Source: Plecoglossus altivelis (Eukaryota; Chordata; Actinopteri; Osmeriformes; Plecoglossidae). Taken from it: a DNA stretch of 64,000 nt. The notes beneath the pieces are model-generated. The model saw only the letters and a list, made by a program, of their open reading frames with translations, was not told where the DNA came from and made no database searches. The stretch spans positions 8,215,575 through 8,279,574 of the forward strand of contig BROE01000022.1 in assembly GCA_036571765.1 (NCBI GenBank). Reading direction: 5' to 3'. The first letter of the stretch is position 1. Each line of letters starts with the position of its first letter. This document shows positions 1-31,457 of the stretch, piece by piece. A program made the position numbers and the translations under genes.

Positions 1-464
1 GCTTGAGGAATCTGAGGCAGGCACAATGTTACTGTAAATACTGGGCTGTACACACAGGGGTGATGTTAAACACCACCACAAGCAGTCCGGCAATACTGCA
101 AGGCCACAATGGGCAGGATCCCGTTCTCACACAACTCCAGACCTCATTTTTCCACGCCAGCCAATCAGACCCAGCCCACTTTCATGTAGCTTTATAGGAG
201 AACCGTGCAAAAACTTAAATACACATTAGTCTTTGACACTCTGAAATGGAAAAGTTTGTGTTCACAGTTCAGAGAAGTCTGAAGCATTGCTGTGTAATAA
301 ATAAAAACACCTCAAAAAAAGATTTTCTGGAAGGTCTTGTCTTGCCGGGTCAGTATCAGAGGGCATCCATCAACAGACCACACAAGTGCCTCCCGTCCAT
401 CCGTCCGTCCGTCCGTCGTGGAGGAGTAGAAACAAAAACTCACTTTGTTGGTTCAGGTCAGCGG
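1..464. other. Sequence downstream of arl5a, probably its 3' UTR
   Basis: This stretch lies beyond the arl5a stop codon on the minus strand and is probably 3' untranslated sequence running off the window. I see no canonical AATAAA on the minus strand here, so the transcript end may be outside the window. A short CCGT-type tetranucleotide repeat sits at about 393-418. No coding region is supported. Confidence 0.5.
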
Positions 465-3400
465 TCATCTCACCCGCAGTCGTGACATCATCCATTCCAG
501 GCCCTGGCACAAGCTAGACAGTGGCAAAAAGACAGACATTTCATGGTTAACGTAAACATGGTGCAGCTATCATATGTAGCTACCGTGTATCTGCCTTTAA
601 AGTGTCCTTACCCCTCCCCTGTGAGTGCACAGCAGGCCTGGATGTGCCACTGATGGTCTTTGACCGAGGTGAGCTGTAGACTCTGGGAGATCTCTGCTAC
701 AGACATGCAGCCTTTCACATCCTGTTTATTGGCAAACACCAGCAGGCCGGCCTTCTTCAGGTCCTACAGTGAAAGACAACGTGCTAGAAAGCGACAAACG
801 AAAGCTCTCGTTCGCAATAACATAAGGCAAACAAGACGACTCACTTCGTGAGCAAGCATTCTGTACAGTTCCTCTTTGGTGACGGAGATCCTCTCTCGGT
901 CTGTGCTGTCCACCACCACTATAACAAACTGTGTGGAGACAATAGAAGGACATTTACAATGGTACAGTGTATGCACTACCCAAGCACTCACCCTGATCCC
1001 TGTGCACACACACACACACCTCTGTGTTGGTGTAGTAGGTGTTCCAGGATGACCGCAGCGACTCCTGTCCACCTATATCCCACATGAGGAAGTGAGTGTT
1101 GTTGACCACGATCTCCTCCACATTGCTGCCTATTGTGGGGGATGTGTGGACCACCTCATTCATAGAACTGCAGAGCAAAAAGCAATCAGGCTGACATTGT
1201 TTCCAAAACAGGAACACAGTTTATTATGGAAGATACATTAGCCCTACTTTCACATATCTTTTCTCAAGAGTGATAAGCTTAAGAAATGTACTATTCCAAA
1301 ATCGAAAGGACTAAAAGGTTCATTCTTTATTTTCAGATGTACAGTCTACTTACAACTGGTAGAGAATGGTGGTCTTCCCTGCATTGTCAAGGCCCACAAT
1401 GATGACTTTGTGCTCTGAAATACATAAAAGAAGACACATTTTAGATTGCTGAAACATTCACACAAATAACATCCATTTAGCTGCCCGGGCCTGGAAAGTA
1501 CGACCGCTAATACCAGAGGCGAAGTCTGTGCATCATGGTGACTACATAACCTAACCTTGAGGCTTGTTCCAGAAACAGAGCTGATATTGTTCACATCTCT
1601 GCGAATCTCAGAGCTCCACGCCATCAACTTAGAAGAAACAACCCTCCTGTACTGGATCAGTGACATTTTCAAAGGACGAATGGTGACACTTCACATCTAT
1701 CTTGACTCGCTTCCCCTCAGGCGGGGGCCTGACTGAGACAGAGCAGCTACTGCAGGGGCTCACAATACAGAGGCTCGGCTCAGTTGGGACTTGGAGTCTC
1801 TCCCGTCCAAGCTGCAAGAGGCAGCGGCAGCAGCCGCTAGGAAGGAACTCAGACAAATACCAGCGCAGCTGGCTCAAGGGAGCAAGCAACAGGCCACCTG
1901 TATGGCTACATCCACTCTATGCAAATAGACAGGAAGACGAGTAGCTAAAGGCAGAAGTCAGAGATGTTCCTGCGCTGCCAAAACATCCAACGTAGACATT
2001 TGAGACACTGGGTTTGTTTTCCGACGTTCGATGATTGGTTTGAAATGGTTTGTCTCTGTAAAACTGGCAGCTAATCACTAAAGGAGCTAAAGAGATATTG
2101 AGTGACTATGTCACTCAATAAAGACTTCTCAAAGGTTGCTCGCGGTTACGTAATAAGTATGGACTGATAATCTCCTGGCAGACAACATGACCAGTCCTAC
2201 CCACAGGCAGAAATGAAAAAGCTGTCTGCAATGAGGCTATTCGGCACAACTAAATTGGGAGAAGAAAAGCAAAAGAGACGGAAAGATAAAAAAAGGAGGT
2301 GGGGGAAGGTGAAGATTACGGGGAAAAAAAGAGACCGAAATATAGATTAAGTGTACTCGTCTGCCTGTACAATCCAGCAAGATAATTCCTGTTTAGTCTA
2401 AGGTCCCACATGTTCCTGCATGGCGTAGTCCATCCAGGATATGCAGACCTCCGTATCCTGCTCCATCATCGCAGCTGTTTTCTTAAACCCTGTGTGCCCG
2501 CCCGCCCGCCCACCTACTAACAACAATTGTAATCGCCAAGATCTAGGTAGACTTACAACGTAGAGAAAATACTTAGGCGCCCAACCTAAACAAGCCCTAT
2601 GAATGTAATCCCTGTCTTCTAAATCCCAACATCCGCGCTAATCATCATTCTGTGAACAGTCCCTGAACTGCACAGCAGACGAGCAGAAACGGTACAGGAA
2701 ACCCCTGAACTGTACAGAACCCAAGTAGGATGCAGCCTATCTAGATTACTCAACCATACACAGGTGTGGTGGCAAGCTTCCTTTCATAACAAGTGGGCCC
2801 TTGGCAGCCTCAAGTCGATAAAGACGAAGCCACACTTCGGTCACGTCTGTTCGGCGGTAATTGCAGATCGCATGGATTTCTCACTTGAAAATCAGCGGAG
2901 TCAGCAAAGACGTCAGGTGCACGTCTCACATCAGTTGCAAAGGTTGTGGAGATGATAGGCTGTGCCCTTAGAATGCTGTTATTACACCGGCTACACCCAC
3001 AATGAAAGTGACACCCCAGTGTTTTGGTGGCACCCTGTACCACCTTTTATTCTTCACCTTGGGAATGAATGCCCATTGTTCTGGAGGCTATACTAGACCT
3101 CAGCTACAGTCTTAAAAATGCTAGCCACATCAATACCAGATAAACCTGTCTGTAATATTGAGGCCTCTCGATATTACAAAACAAATCAGTTGTCTTGCCA
3201 AACTGGACCAAAACAGAAAGCACCTCAAATATGGCACTGGTAATGTAAGCTCTGAGTCACAGGGTGTCAGAGTGTTGCTTGAAGACAGTTTCATGTTTGG
3301 CTGATAGAATGTTGGCTACATCTGTTTTTCCAAATCTAAGTAACATCTGTAAAAACAGAACAAAATAAGAAGTGTGTTTCGCTATATCTAAATAAAACCA

Positions 3401-4411
3401 AAACCGCAATGTCTTACGGTTACTAAAGGCTGACTGGGGTCATTTAACATGAGTCACTCAAATTAGTAACTTATAAATTCCATCTTCCTCAAACCTCAAT
3501 GAATGCATATTAATATGTTGACATTTAATTGTTTGTGTAAGAGCAAACATTTGGCTTGCCCCCTACAACCTAATTGTTGGTTAAAGAACAAGCGTTTAAT
3601 GCTACACTGTGGTCCTAGATAAACCAAATATAAGACCTTGCTGACAGGTACTGTGACAGTGGTTGAATTTTCCATAGCACTGTGCTGGTCTCAAATGACA
3701 AGGGATTCACAGATCTGATTACCAAATACGATTGTTAGGCCCATCAGAACGAAAGAAAGTACATTTCACATATTTCTGCGAGACAAGCACATCTAAATGA
3801 CTGCTTGGCAGCTAAACATGCATAAGACAAGGGGATTAGTTGTATAACGGTACATCTACCTTTCCAAAAATTAATAGAACGAAGCAACAATACTGGGTGC
3901 TCAAGCAAATCAACGATAGCTGTCACCATAGCTGAATGTGATCGACGTAAAAATGTCAGCCAAACAAACCCACGTCCTTATTGACTCCGTGGCTGAACTG
4001 GCACAAACTATCAGATAAACAGCGCGACAGTAAACAATACCAACATGTATGTAAAATTGACGAAACCAAAGACTGGAACCTAGCTAGCCTAACCTGTTCT
4101 CAATAAATGGCAGAGGGGGACTTGTTCATTACAGCTACACAACGGTTTCTATACTTGGTTAGCTACAAGGATACATTCCAATCACCAAGACAGTAAAAAT
4201 GTATTTCGTTGCAATGTTTCAGTGGTATGCTCGATACTAAATAAATGCAATCTCATACAGTATGCTTAATACTAACATGCTAGTTAGCAAGCACAAGCTA
4301 TTTTTGTTTGATCAGAAAACAGTTTTGAAATGATCTCACCAAATGGCGGTGTCTTGTAATCTTACCTTGATGGTTAAACAGCCTCCACAACTTAGTAAAT
4401 ATTATCCCCAT
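465..4411 (-). CDS. arl5a: ADP-ribosylation factor-like protein 5A (6 coding exons)
   Basis: Small Arf-family GTPase; the family acts at the trans-Golgi and recruits the GARP tether. Coding exons on the minus strand: 4366-4411, 1354-1414, 1020-1167, 845-928, 612-763 and 465-513. Phases join into 540 nt, 179 aa plus stop, the same length as human ARL5A. The start is MGIIFTKLW, with Gly2 available for N-myristoylation as in other Arfs. GTP-binding motifs are visible: G1 GLDNAGKT (residues 23-30), the switch I threonine in TSPTIG, G3 WDIGGQE (65-71) and G4 NKQD (125-128). The end reads CQGLEWMMSRLRVR. Residues that separate the paralogues (FSMNEVV, FVIVVVDSTDRER, IKDHQWHIQACC-like) match ARL5A better than ARL5B, and the cacnb4 neighbour agrees. 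The exon 3 donor lies in a GT repeat. A teleost arl5c-type name cannot be excluded. Confidence 0.93.
1005..1019. repeat. (CA)n / (GT)n short microsatellite at the arl5a exon 3 donor
   Basis: A run of alternating CA on the plus strand directly abuts arl5a exon 3. On the minus strand it supplies the GT donor dinucleotide at 1019-1018, read as GAG followed by gtgtgtgtg. Confidence 0.85.
1415..4365 (-). other. arl5a intron 1
   Basis: This 2.95 kb intron separates the exon ending NHQ from the exon carrying the GTP-binding P-loop. It is AT-rich, unique-looking sequence with scattered TAGCTAGC-type motifs at its first-exon end. I see no second coding exon, RNA gene or intact mobile element in it. 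Confidence 0.75.
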
Positions 4412-4991
4412 GTCTGGGAGGAGAACAGGCAAATTAAGCTTGTTATCTTTGCTGCTAGCCCTACAAACTACAGGATGGCAATGCTGTTACCATTAGCAAG
4501 TTCCAAGCTAACTAGCTAGCTAACGTTACACCTGACATTTAACAGGGACAAAAAGACGGGTAATGTCAAAATTTCTGCAAGGCTGTTCCATTGTTGAATA
4601 TATAGAGAATTTATTTTAAAGTTTACAGTACACGAGTACAGTGACAACCTAATGGTTATTTCCAAAGAATGACAGCTAGCTAGTAGTAGGTAGACGATGG
4701 TTGGACAAGTACAACTGCAGCTGGCCCAGTCGGCTCCGTTCGCTTCTGTGTGAAACGTCAAATGTCACGCATGCGTTCTTCAGCATTTTTGCCATTATTT
4801 GCGCCTAACTAGAGCTATATAAAGGGCCATTCTTACATGGATTTTTTTCTTCACTCATTGTCTTTACATTGCTCTCCTCCAAAACAGGGTGGCGTTGACG
4901 ACCGTTTTTCAGAGGCTTTCCCCATGGCACCACTATGATGTTGTAAACGTAGCACAACACAATTTGTTTGCATATATAAAAATGCAGTGGG

Positions 4992-4995
<4 letters not shown>

Positions 4996-5064
<69 letters not shown>
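4996..5064. repeat. (TC)n microsatellite
   Basis: About 69 bases of nearly perfect TC dinucleotide repeat with one interrupting TTTC. It lies between the arl5a 5' end and the inferred end of the cacnb4 transcript. The ORFs through it (serine/leucine or arginine/glutamate runs) are repeat artefacts. Confidence 0.95.
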
Positions 5065-5067
<3 letters not shown>

Positions 5068-5219
5068 TGATGTGAAAGTGCAAATGCAAACTTTATGTTA
5101 CTGTGACGAAAACAACTAGTAATTAGATTAGTAATTAACATTTAGATTAAGAGCATCCCCTTTAAATCGAAATAAAATTGCACACATACATTTCTATCCA
5201 TCCAACAGACTTAGGGAAA

Positions 5220-5225
5220 TTTATT
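5220..5225 (-). terminator. Candidate polyadenylation signal for cacnb4
   Basis: AATAAA on the minus strand, about 2.3 kb beyond the cacnb4 stop codon and upstream of the arl5a first exon. It is the only signal I picked out in a position consistent with the end of cacnb4. Assignment is by position alone. Confidence 0.35.
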
Positions 5226-7075
5226 ACAATACAACTGTTAATTGGCAGTACAAACAAAATCACTTTAATGCAAATCATTGGTCTCTCACAGGCAGTTTCC
5301 AAAGGATTTGAAATCAAATCATTGCTCGCTCTCCAGTGTTCTTCAATCTGTGATTACAAATAAAAGAAACATATTTTTGAATACCTATAAACATAAATAA
5401 TCATTGTTGTTAGTCTCATACTGTAGCTGTAGTTTACAGAACAAAAGAGGATAATAATGACAATAAACAATTAAACTTTTTTTTTTTAAACCAGCATGTT
5501 ATCCAATTTCTCCTGATCTCTGGTTGACCCTGATGGAATGTCAACTACAGCTAGTTGTAAATCCCACACAGTACAGTTCTAGGATACATTCCAAGGCATG
5601 TTCGATCCAAAGAGAAACAGGTGCTTTAAGTTTACAGTTTGTTATAGTTAGTCAATCTCAGAAGTGTGTTCACATTCACTGACAATGCTACATGTGAAGA
5701 GGAATAGGAGGCTAATAATGCTCCATAGCTACTAAGAAATACGGATCATTTCTGTTCATTGGTGGACAGCATGGCTAACCTGTGTCATACAGAAGGAACA
5801 ATAAATTCAATCTGCACTGTAAAATAAAAATACAATGTTGTCTAAATTGGCTGACATTGAACTGGAGAAGTAAGCTATCATTTTTGTAGACAGCAGTGTC
5901 TGTATTAAACTTCCTACCAATGCCAAATATATTGTAAAACATGTTCTGTATGACATTTATGATAGATTATTATATAGATTGACCAAATAAACTATCTTTA
6001 GATCATTTTAAATTGTTACTTGTTGATAGGGATAGCTATTTAATCTGCAATATATTTCTTTACAATCAAAAGTGATCAGAGAACACACAGAATACTTTCA
6101 TAAAGTAAGCTTCAAAATGCATGAAAGATGTCGTTCTCAGATTCAGCATTCTCCAAGGAACTAAACAGCAAAGTTATTGGAAGACTTCCAGGCAGGAATA
6201 AACACCCACCGTATTTTTTCGAATCATGATTCATAATTAGTACGATCGAGTTGATTCGTGTGCAGCAATCAACTATGAGTTCAACAATATTTGAAGACTT
6301 TTTCCACCGCCTTTGTCTTGACTCATTTCTATTTCGTAGTGACTTTAACACGTTACTCACTAACGAGTACATTTTCTATCGTCTGATCCAGCCTAACAGA
6401 CATACATGACATACTTTAGCACTGGATAAATGCATGGCATATTGTATAATTGAAAAATAGACATGCTGGCATGATCATCCTAAACCAAAGCTACATAGAC
6501 ATATCTATTTTGCAAAATAGGACCTGTGTTCCCTGTTCCAATAGTTAGCCAGCCTTTTCCTATCAGAGGCATCTTAAAACTTTAAGCAATAGTCTGACAA
6601 TCAAAATTCCCTTATTGGGAATACTATTCTGATCTTACCACTCACATACAGTAATTCTTTAGACGATTAGATTCAGCTTGAATTACACCACATGTAACGC
6701 TCAAGTTGAACATGAATACTGTAGTAAAACTAGGAGTGAAGCATCTTTCTTGAATACGCAATAACTTGAGATACTGTAAATGTATAGTAAAAAATCCTCC
6801 CACTTTTCTAAGAGACCAAGGTAAAGACCTTGCTACTAATATTGTTCTCTATACTCAAAAATAAAGTTTTGCCCTGATGTGGGACTCAAATATCACTCAA
6901 AAGTCGAATTGACTGTATTTAAAGTTGTGACCCTTTCAAAACAATAAGATAACATTACTGGACATGTTAGCCAAACAGAAACTTTACGTGTTCTGAAGAG
7001 CAGGATGCACAGGACCTGAAACACGCACATCCAATACAGTTTCAAACAACTTAGTTAGATTACTAAAGATGCAGT

Positions 7076-7086
7076 GCCCTCTGCTG
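7076..7086 (-). promoter_or_regulatory. CTCF-like core motif in the cacnb4 3' UTR region
   Basis: The minus strand reads CAGCAGAGGGC, a perfect match to the degenerate CTCF core CASYAGRKGGC. Occupancy is unknown. Confidence 0.3.
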
Positions 7087-7531
7087 CTTTCAGCTCCTGG
7101 ATACATCGTGCTAACAGTTTCCACTGTGCTGATCCCAGGACACTTGGTGCTGGTACTGGGTGAGTGGGGGAGGGAGAGAGGGAGGGGAAAGGCAGTGTGG
7201 AACTGAGCCCATGAGACTGGAATAACACCTATCCCACATGGGCCCTCCTTCCATCTAGCCACAGGACTTCCCAGTTCAGGCATCCCTCCTAAACAATTAT
7301 CTTTACAACCCAAAATGATCCCTTGCAACAACCACAAAAACGATATGTTCCCAGATTGGGTTTCCCAGAAGCCCCGTTGCTAGGCAGCAGTGCCAGAAGG
7401 AATTGAGGTGCTACACTTTAGAAAAAAAATGGCACTTGAGCCTAAGTAGTTGCCCCAATGTTGTTTAGAAGAGGGGAGACAACGGGGTGGGGATGGTGGA
7501 GGGGGGCGATCAAGGTTTTAATGGTGCCCAC

Positions 7532-27082
<19,551 letters not shown>

Positions 27083-28422
27083 TTCGGCCAGTTCATCTGT
27101 CCATGGGGGCGGCTGCCGCTCTGTCCCAGTCCACTGCAACTGCTGCGGGCATTGAACCGTTCGCTCCAGCTTTGTACCGTTAGTTTTCACACAGTAACAC
27201 AGAAACGAGAATCGCTCTACTGCTCCTTTGACAAATATATAGAAGACTACTATTGAAAAAGGACCAGGATCAGCGCGTGTTCGGCGGCAGTGCAGCTGCT
27301 GACGCTGTATGCTACAGATGTGCACGCGCAGTAGCACACTCCCCCCACCGCTCCATTATTGACAGAGTGCTCTCCGTGCGCGTTTTCTCTCCAGTCAATT
27401 CAGTTTGGTCCTCTTCAGATCTTGAGATAATTTTGACGCATTGCTGGATATCTTTCTTTGTTCCTTTCAGTTATTCGCATTTCTGCAAAGTTAACATTTA
27501 ATTTGATTCATGGGATGATGGTGAGCGTCTAAGTTTTCAACGTGTACAAATAGACTGGTCACACTGTCCATTTTGAAGGAGGCATAGCCTCCCACATTCT
27601 ACACAAAACCTTTACCTTAGGGCCTGAGTCTAGCAGTAGAGAGCAAAAAACACACACACACAATTCTGCATTCTGTATTGGATCAGTCTAAATCAACTCC
27701 TACAGACTAGGCCATTGACCCTCTTCCTACAGCTGTGGCTTCAGAAAGCATTCACATGGATTTATCTGCCTGAGTGTAGTGCAGTTTCTGAAAAGTCAAG
27801 AGCAAGAATCATAAAAGTCTTGATGAATAAATCATTGTGTCTCCCAGGTAACGATTACTGTGACAGGCTGCCCATGCGTCATTGGTCTCTGGTCAAGGCT
27901 TCACTGTGGGAGAGCTGAGAGCTGTATGGGCGCATGAAAGGTGATAAGAAATTCTTATTTCAGCTTGAGTGAAGAAGTAACTTCTGATTGGCCACTACTG
28001 TGCTAACTTCCCTGGCAGGAAATTACCTAATATAGGCCAGTTAGGATTAATCTGTTGTCAAGAACATCTTGTTTTGTGTTTTTTGTGTCTCTTTTAATAG
28101 AAAATGCACGGATGTACCACAAGCACACAAATGCAGTTTGAATGATTTCTACATAAGAACCGGATTTGCCTGGATGTTAAATTTCTTTATTTTCTATTAG
28201 CCTATCATATTTACAAGTTCTACTGTCAAAGCCTGACTGTAATCTCGAACAGATCTCCTTTGCACCATGTTACACATGGCATCATATTACGATGTTAGCA
28301 AATCTATGTCTAGGAGCCCTCAAAACGAATACAATACCCTCACCAAACGTAAAAGGTAGAGGGGAAAAAATCATAAAAGCACAACGCAAAACACAGTCAT
28401 CTTAATTTGAACACAGGTCAAT

Positions 28423-28428
28423 TTTATT
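28423..28428 (-). terminator. Candidate polyadenylation signal for stam2
   Basis: AATAAA on the minus strand in the context GAAATAAAATTG. It lies 1.75 kb beyond the stam2 stop, at the end of an AT-rich, UTR-like stretch. Confidence 0.45.
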
Positions 28429-29492
28429 TCAATGAATTAGAGTTCACTGTGTTACAAAAGGGTATTTCAAATGATAACACAAGATAAGGAAGAAACCTGG
28501 TACAAAACATGGGAATATTATGCCAGTCGACAGAAACCTTCCCTGGAATCTTTTTAAATATAAAGATATACAGCAGCTTCCAGGGTGAATTCCTTTCCTA
28601 AAGTTGTTTCAGTATTTTTAATTACGATTTCTACAGAAAACAAGGCATCCAGTGGTACATAACTGTTTACAAAGTTAAGGTGCAATGCTGACAATACCAG
28701 ATATTTTACATCTAATATACAATACCTTTTAATGAGGCAAGTAAAGAAAATAAAGTGTAGAGCTCTGAATCATATTTTACTATATAGCATGGAAGAAAAT
28801 TAAATGGCAGATGAGAAATGTGGTCCTCAATTTGAACCCACAGAAATATTCCAGGGCAAACTGACCACTGGCCAAATGCTGTATCTCTTATGTTAAGGCT
28901 ACAGTTTGAATGGCCAGTTCACACGGTTGGTCATGATGTGTATGAAAAAACAAATTCTATTTGAATTTTCTTATAAAATTAAGTCAGAAAATAAGGGCAG
29001 TAAGGTACTACAATCTTACATTCATAAACCATAAAATTAAATCACCTGGGTACACAATATACCAAATAAAATACAAATATACGAGCATTGCAATTAACTA
29101 TTTTAAAAAGAAAAACTTCAAATAGCCATGCAAAATATGTCTTGCAGTGAAGGAATCTTCAACTGATGTTGAGAATAGGGTCTATATAGAAACATGATGC
29201 CCCACTAGACAAACCGACCAACATGAATAAACTCTAATTATTATACAAACAAAAGCAGAGGCATAGAACAGAGACCCTTTTCCAATAAGCCCTCAACACA
29301 TTTGCTGACTTCCTGGGCTCCTTCTGTATTGAAAGAAATCATGGCAAAATCTGTTGTTAATCAGGAGCCACGATGTTGTCTTCCATCTGCAAATTCTTTA
29401 CAAACGTTCGATTGTGTGTACAAATAACAATCTCAACCTCCAAATCAACGAGTATGATCACAACTCAATCAGCATATCTTAACACACTCACA

Positions 29493-29494
<2 letters not shown>

Positions 29495-29538
<44 letters not shown>
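29495..29538. repeat. (CA)n microsatellite in the stam2 3' UTR
   Basis: About 44 bases of perfect CA on the plus strand (GU repeats in the inferred stam2 transcript). Confidence 0.93.
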
Positions 29539-29542
<4 letters not shown>

Positions 29543-30183
29543 TAGTCCATCTATCTCCCTATCAAGGCTCTCTTGACTAACATCCCAGAGTGCATCAAGG
29601 CAGTGGGTGGGAAGCTCATTATACAAACTGAACATGTTCTGAAGAAACTCAATGTACAAGATCCCTCATGGAGTGGCTGTGTAATATGTTGCACTTCATG
29701 ACGTTTGACCCAGAGTGATGCGGTCTAGAATGGTTGATGCTGGTGAAAAGGACATAAGAGGGAAAACTGTCCAACCACATTCTCCTTCATAGATCTACAA
29801 GAAAGACGGGTTAAATCAGCTAAACAAATGTTTCAAATAAAAGACCGATTCAAAACGTACTTGTAGCAACTGATGTATGTGTGTCAAACACAATGAGTAG
29901 GTCAGGAGAAGTGTGTATGTACAGTTTGCATGTCCAACATTGAGATGCAAATTGGTCATCCCTTCAAAAATGGGCCATATTGTTCCGTGGGTTGGCCGCC
30001 GGTTGACGGCGACATCACTTCCTCTACAATGGCCTCTGCGCTGATTTCTCTCAGGATCATCGTACGAACGCATCATTTTCTCAATCAGGACGAGAAAGGA
30101 GGGGAGGGGCCAATCAGGTGCTCGGTTGGTTCTGCAGTGTTGCGTCAAGTCTGAAGGTAGGAATCCCTACACAGACACGGACC

Positions 30184-31416
30184 TTACAGGAGGGGCTGCT
30201 GATAGTAGGCGGCCTGCTGCTGCTGGGGGGCTGGGTGGGAGGGCGCTGCCATTGGATACGAGCCCGGAGGCATGTTGGAGTTAGCATTCTGATAGGCTGA
30301 CATGTCCATGGCCACGCCCATCTGGGGCGGGTATGCAGCGCTGGGAGCTTGGCTCATATAGGGCCCATTCATGCCACTGATGGGAAGGAACCAAGGACAA
30401 CAACATTAGCTATATGCTCGTGAGCCATAGCAGTTCCTAGGTTTGAAATGCAGGCTGTAGAAACGTACCTGACATACTGTGCTGGTTGGTTGTTGGGTGG
30501 GAGGGAGTGAAGGGGTCCTGGCTGGTCAGATGGCATGTAGGTCTGGGCAGGGGGGCCCTGGGACATCACTGGGGGCATGTAAGAACCTCCTGGCTGTCCG
30601 GGATAAACCTGAAAAGAGGGAACAAGAAGAGAAGTGGAATCCTTAGATGACTGAACAAATGTTTGACTTAGGATCAACTCTAATAAATGAATTACCCACA
30701 TAAGGAAACAACTACCTCACAAAGTCCAAGTCAAACGCTCTCACTGAAAGGACAGCTACACTCAAGGTGAGTGTGTGCTAAGGGCTGAATCGAGGTGTAG
30801 CTTCTATTTTATTTTTATTTATTTGCTGCACTGTACAGAAAAAATGGACATTCAGCAGAGCCCCTGTCCAGGTAGGAGCACCGAAGCTGCCATTAGTCAC
30901 CGTCACCAGGGAGTGACAGTGTCATCAATCAAAGGGACAACAAAAAAAGAAGAGTGCAGCAGACCAAACCCAACGGCACATGGTCACAGGTGGCCCACTG
31001 ACAACGCTGTACATTAGAGGCCCACTAGATCGTCTCGTCAGTCACTAGGTCAGGTGGGTGAAATAGGAGCCAGGACTATCCCCTCTTCGTTTTAACAAGC
31101 ATTCCTAACTTCAGGCAAGACTGAGATTTCAATCGTTATCTTATCTTCTGGACTTTTTTTGATCTGTCCTGTCATTCATTTAACCAGAAATAAAAGAAGA
31201 ACCAGAGAGTGTGTCTGACCGGCATGGCTCCAGCTGAGGCGGGTGGGTACTGGGCTTGGGGCTGCATCTTGGAGTAGGCCGTGTAGAACGGAGCCTCGTT
31301 CATTAGCTTGTTGTAGAGCTCCAGAGCCTCCAGCACCTTCACGTTGAGCTCTGACAACTCAGAGTGTTGCCTGTCAGGGAGGAAAGAAAGAGAAAGAGAG
31401 AGAGAGAAAGAGAGAA

Positions 31417-31457
<41 letters not shown>

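Larger units (their letters stand above)
4412..7531. other. arl5a promoter and 5' UTR, then cacnb4 3' UTR
   Basis: The stretch holds the arl5a upstream region (about 4412-4850) and the sequence downstream of the cacnb4 stop codon. Both genes run on the minus strand, so cacnb4 transcription heads toward arl5a. A minus-strand AATAAA (TTTATT on plus) at 5220-5225 is a plausible cacnb4 polyadenylation signal, giving a 3' UTR of about 2.3 kb. A (TC)n repeat lies between the genes. No coding region is supported. Confidence 0.5.
27083..30183. other. cacnb4 5' region and stam2 3' UTR
   Basis: Just above the cacnb4 start (27083 to about 27500) the sequence is richer in CpG than its surroundings and is the likely long-isoform promoter and 5' UTR. 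The frame stays open upstream of the ATG but has no further ATG. From about 28400 to 30183 the AT-rich sequence is the probable stam2 3' UTR on the minus strand. Between about 27500 and 28400 I see nothing recognisable. Confidence 0.55.

Noticed and set aside
954..1217. Minus-strand ORF continuing past arl5a exon 3 into VCVCVHRDQG
   Set aside because: The extension is the GT microsatellite in the intron. Family alignment requires splicing after NTYYTNTE to FVIVVVDS.
4811..4825. TATA-like CTATATAAAGGGCC on the plus strand
   Set aside because: It points away from arl5a, and no plus-strand gene or exon follows it. A divergent noncoding transcript cannot be excluded, but nothing supports one.
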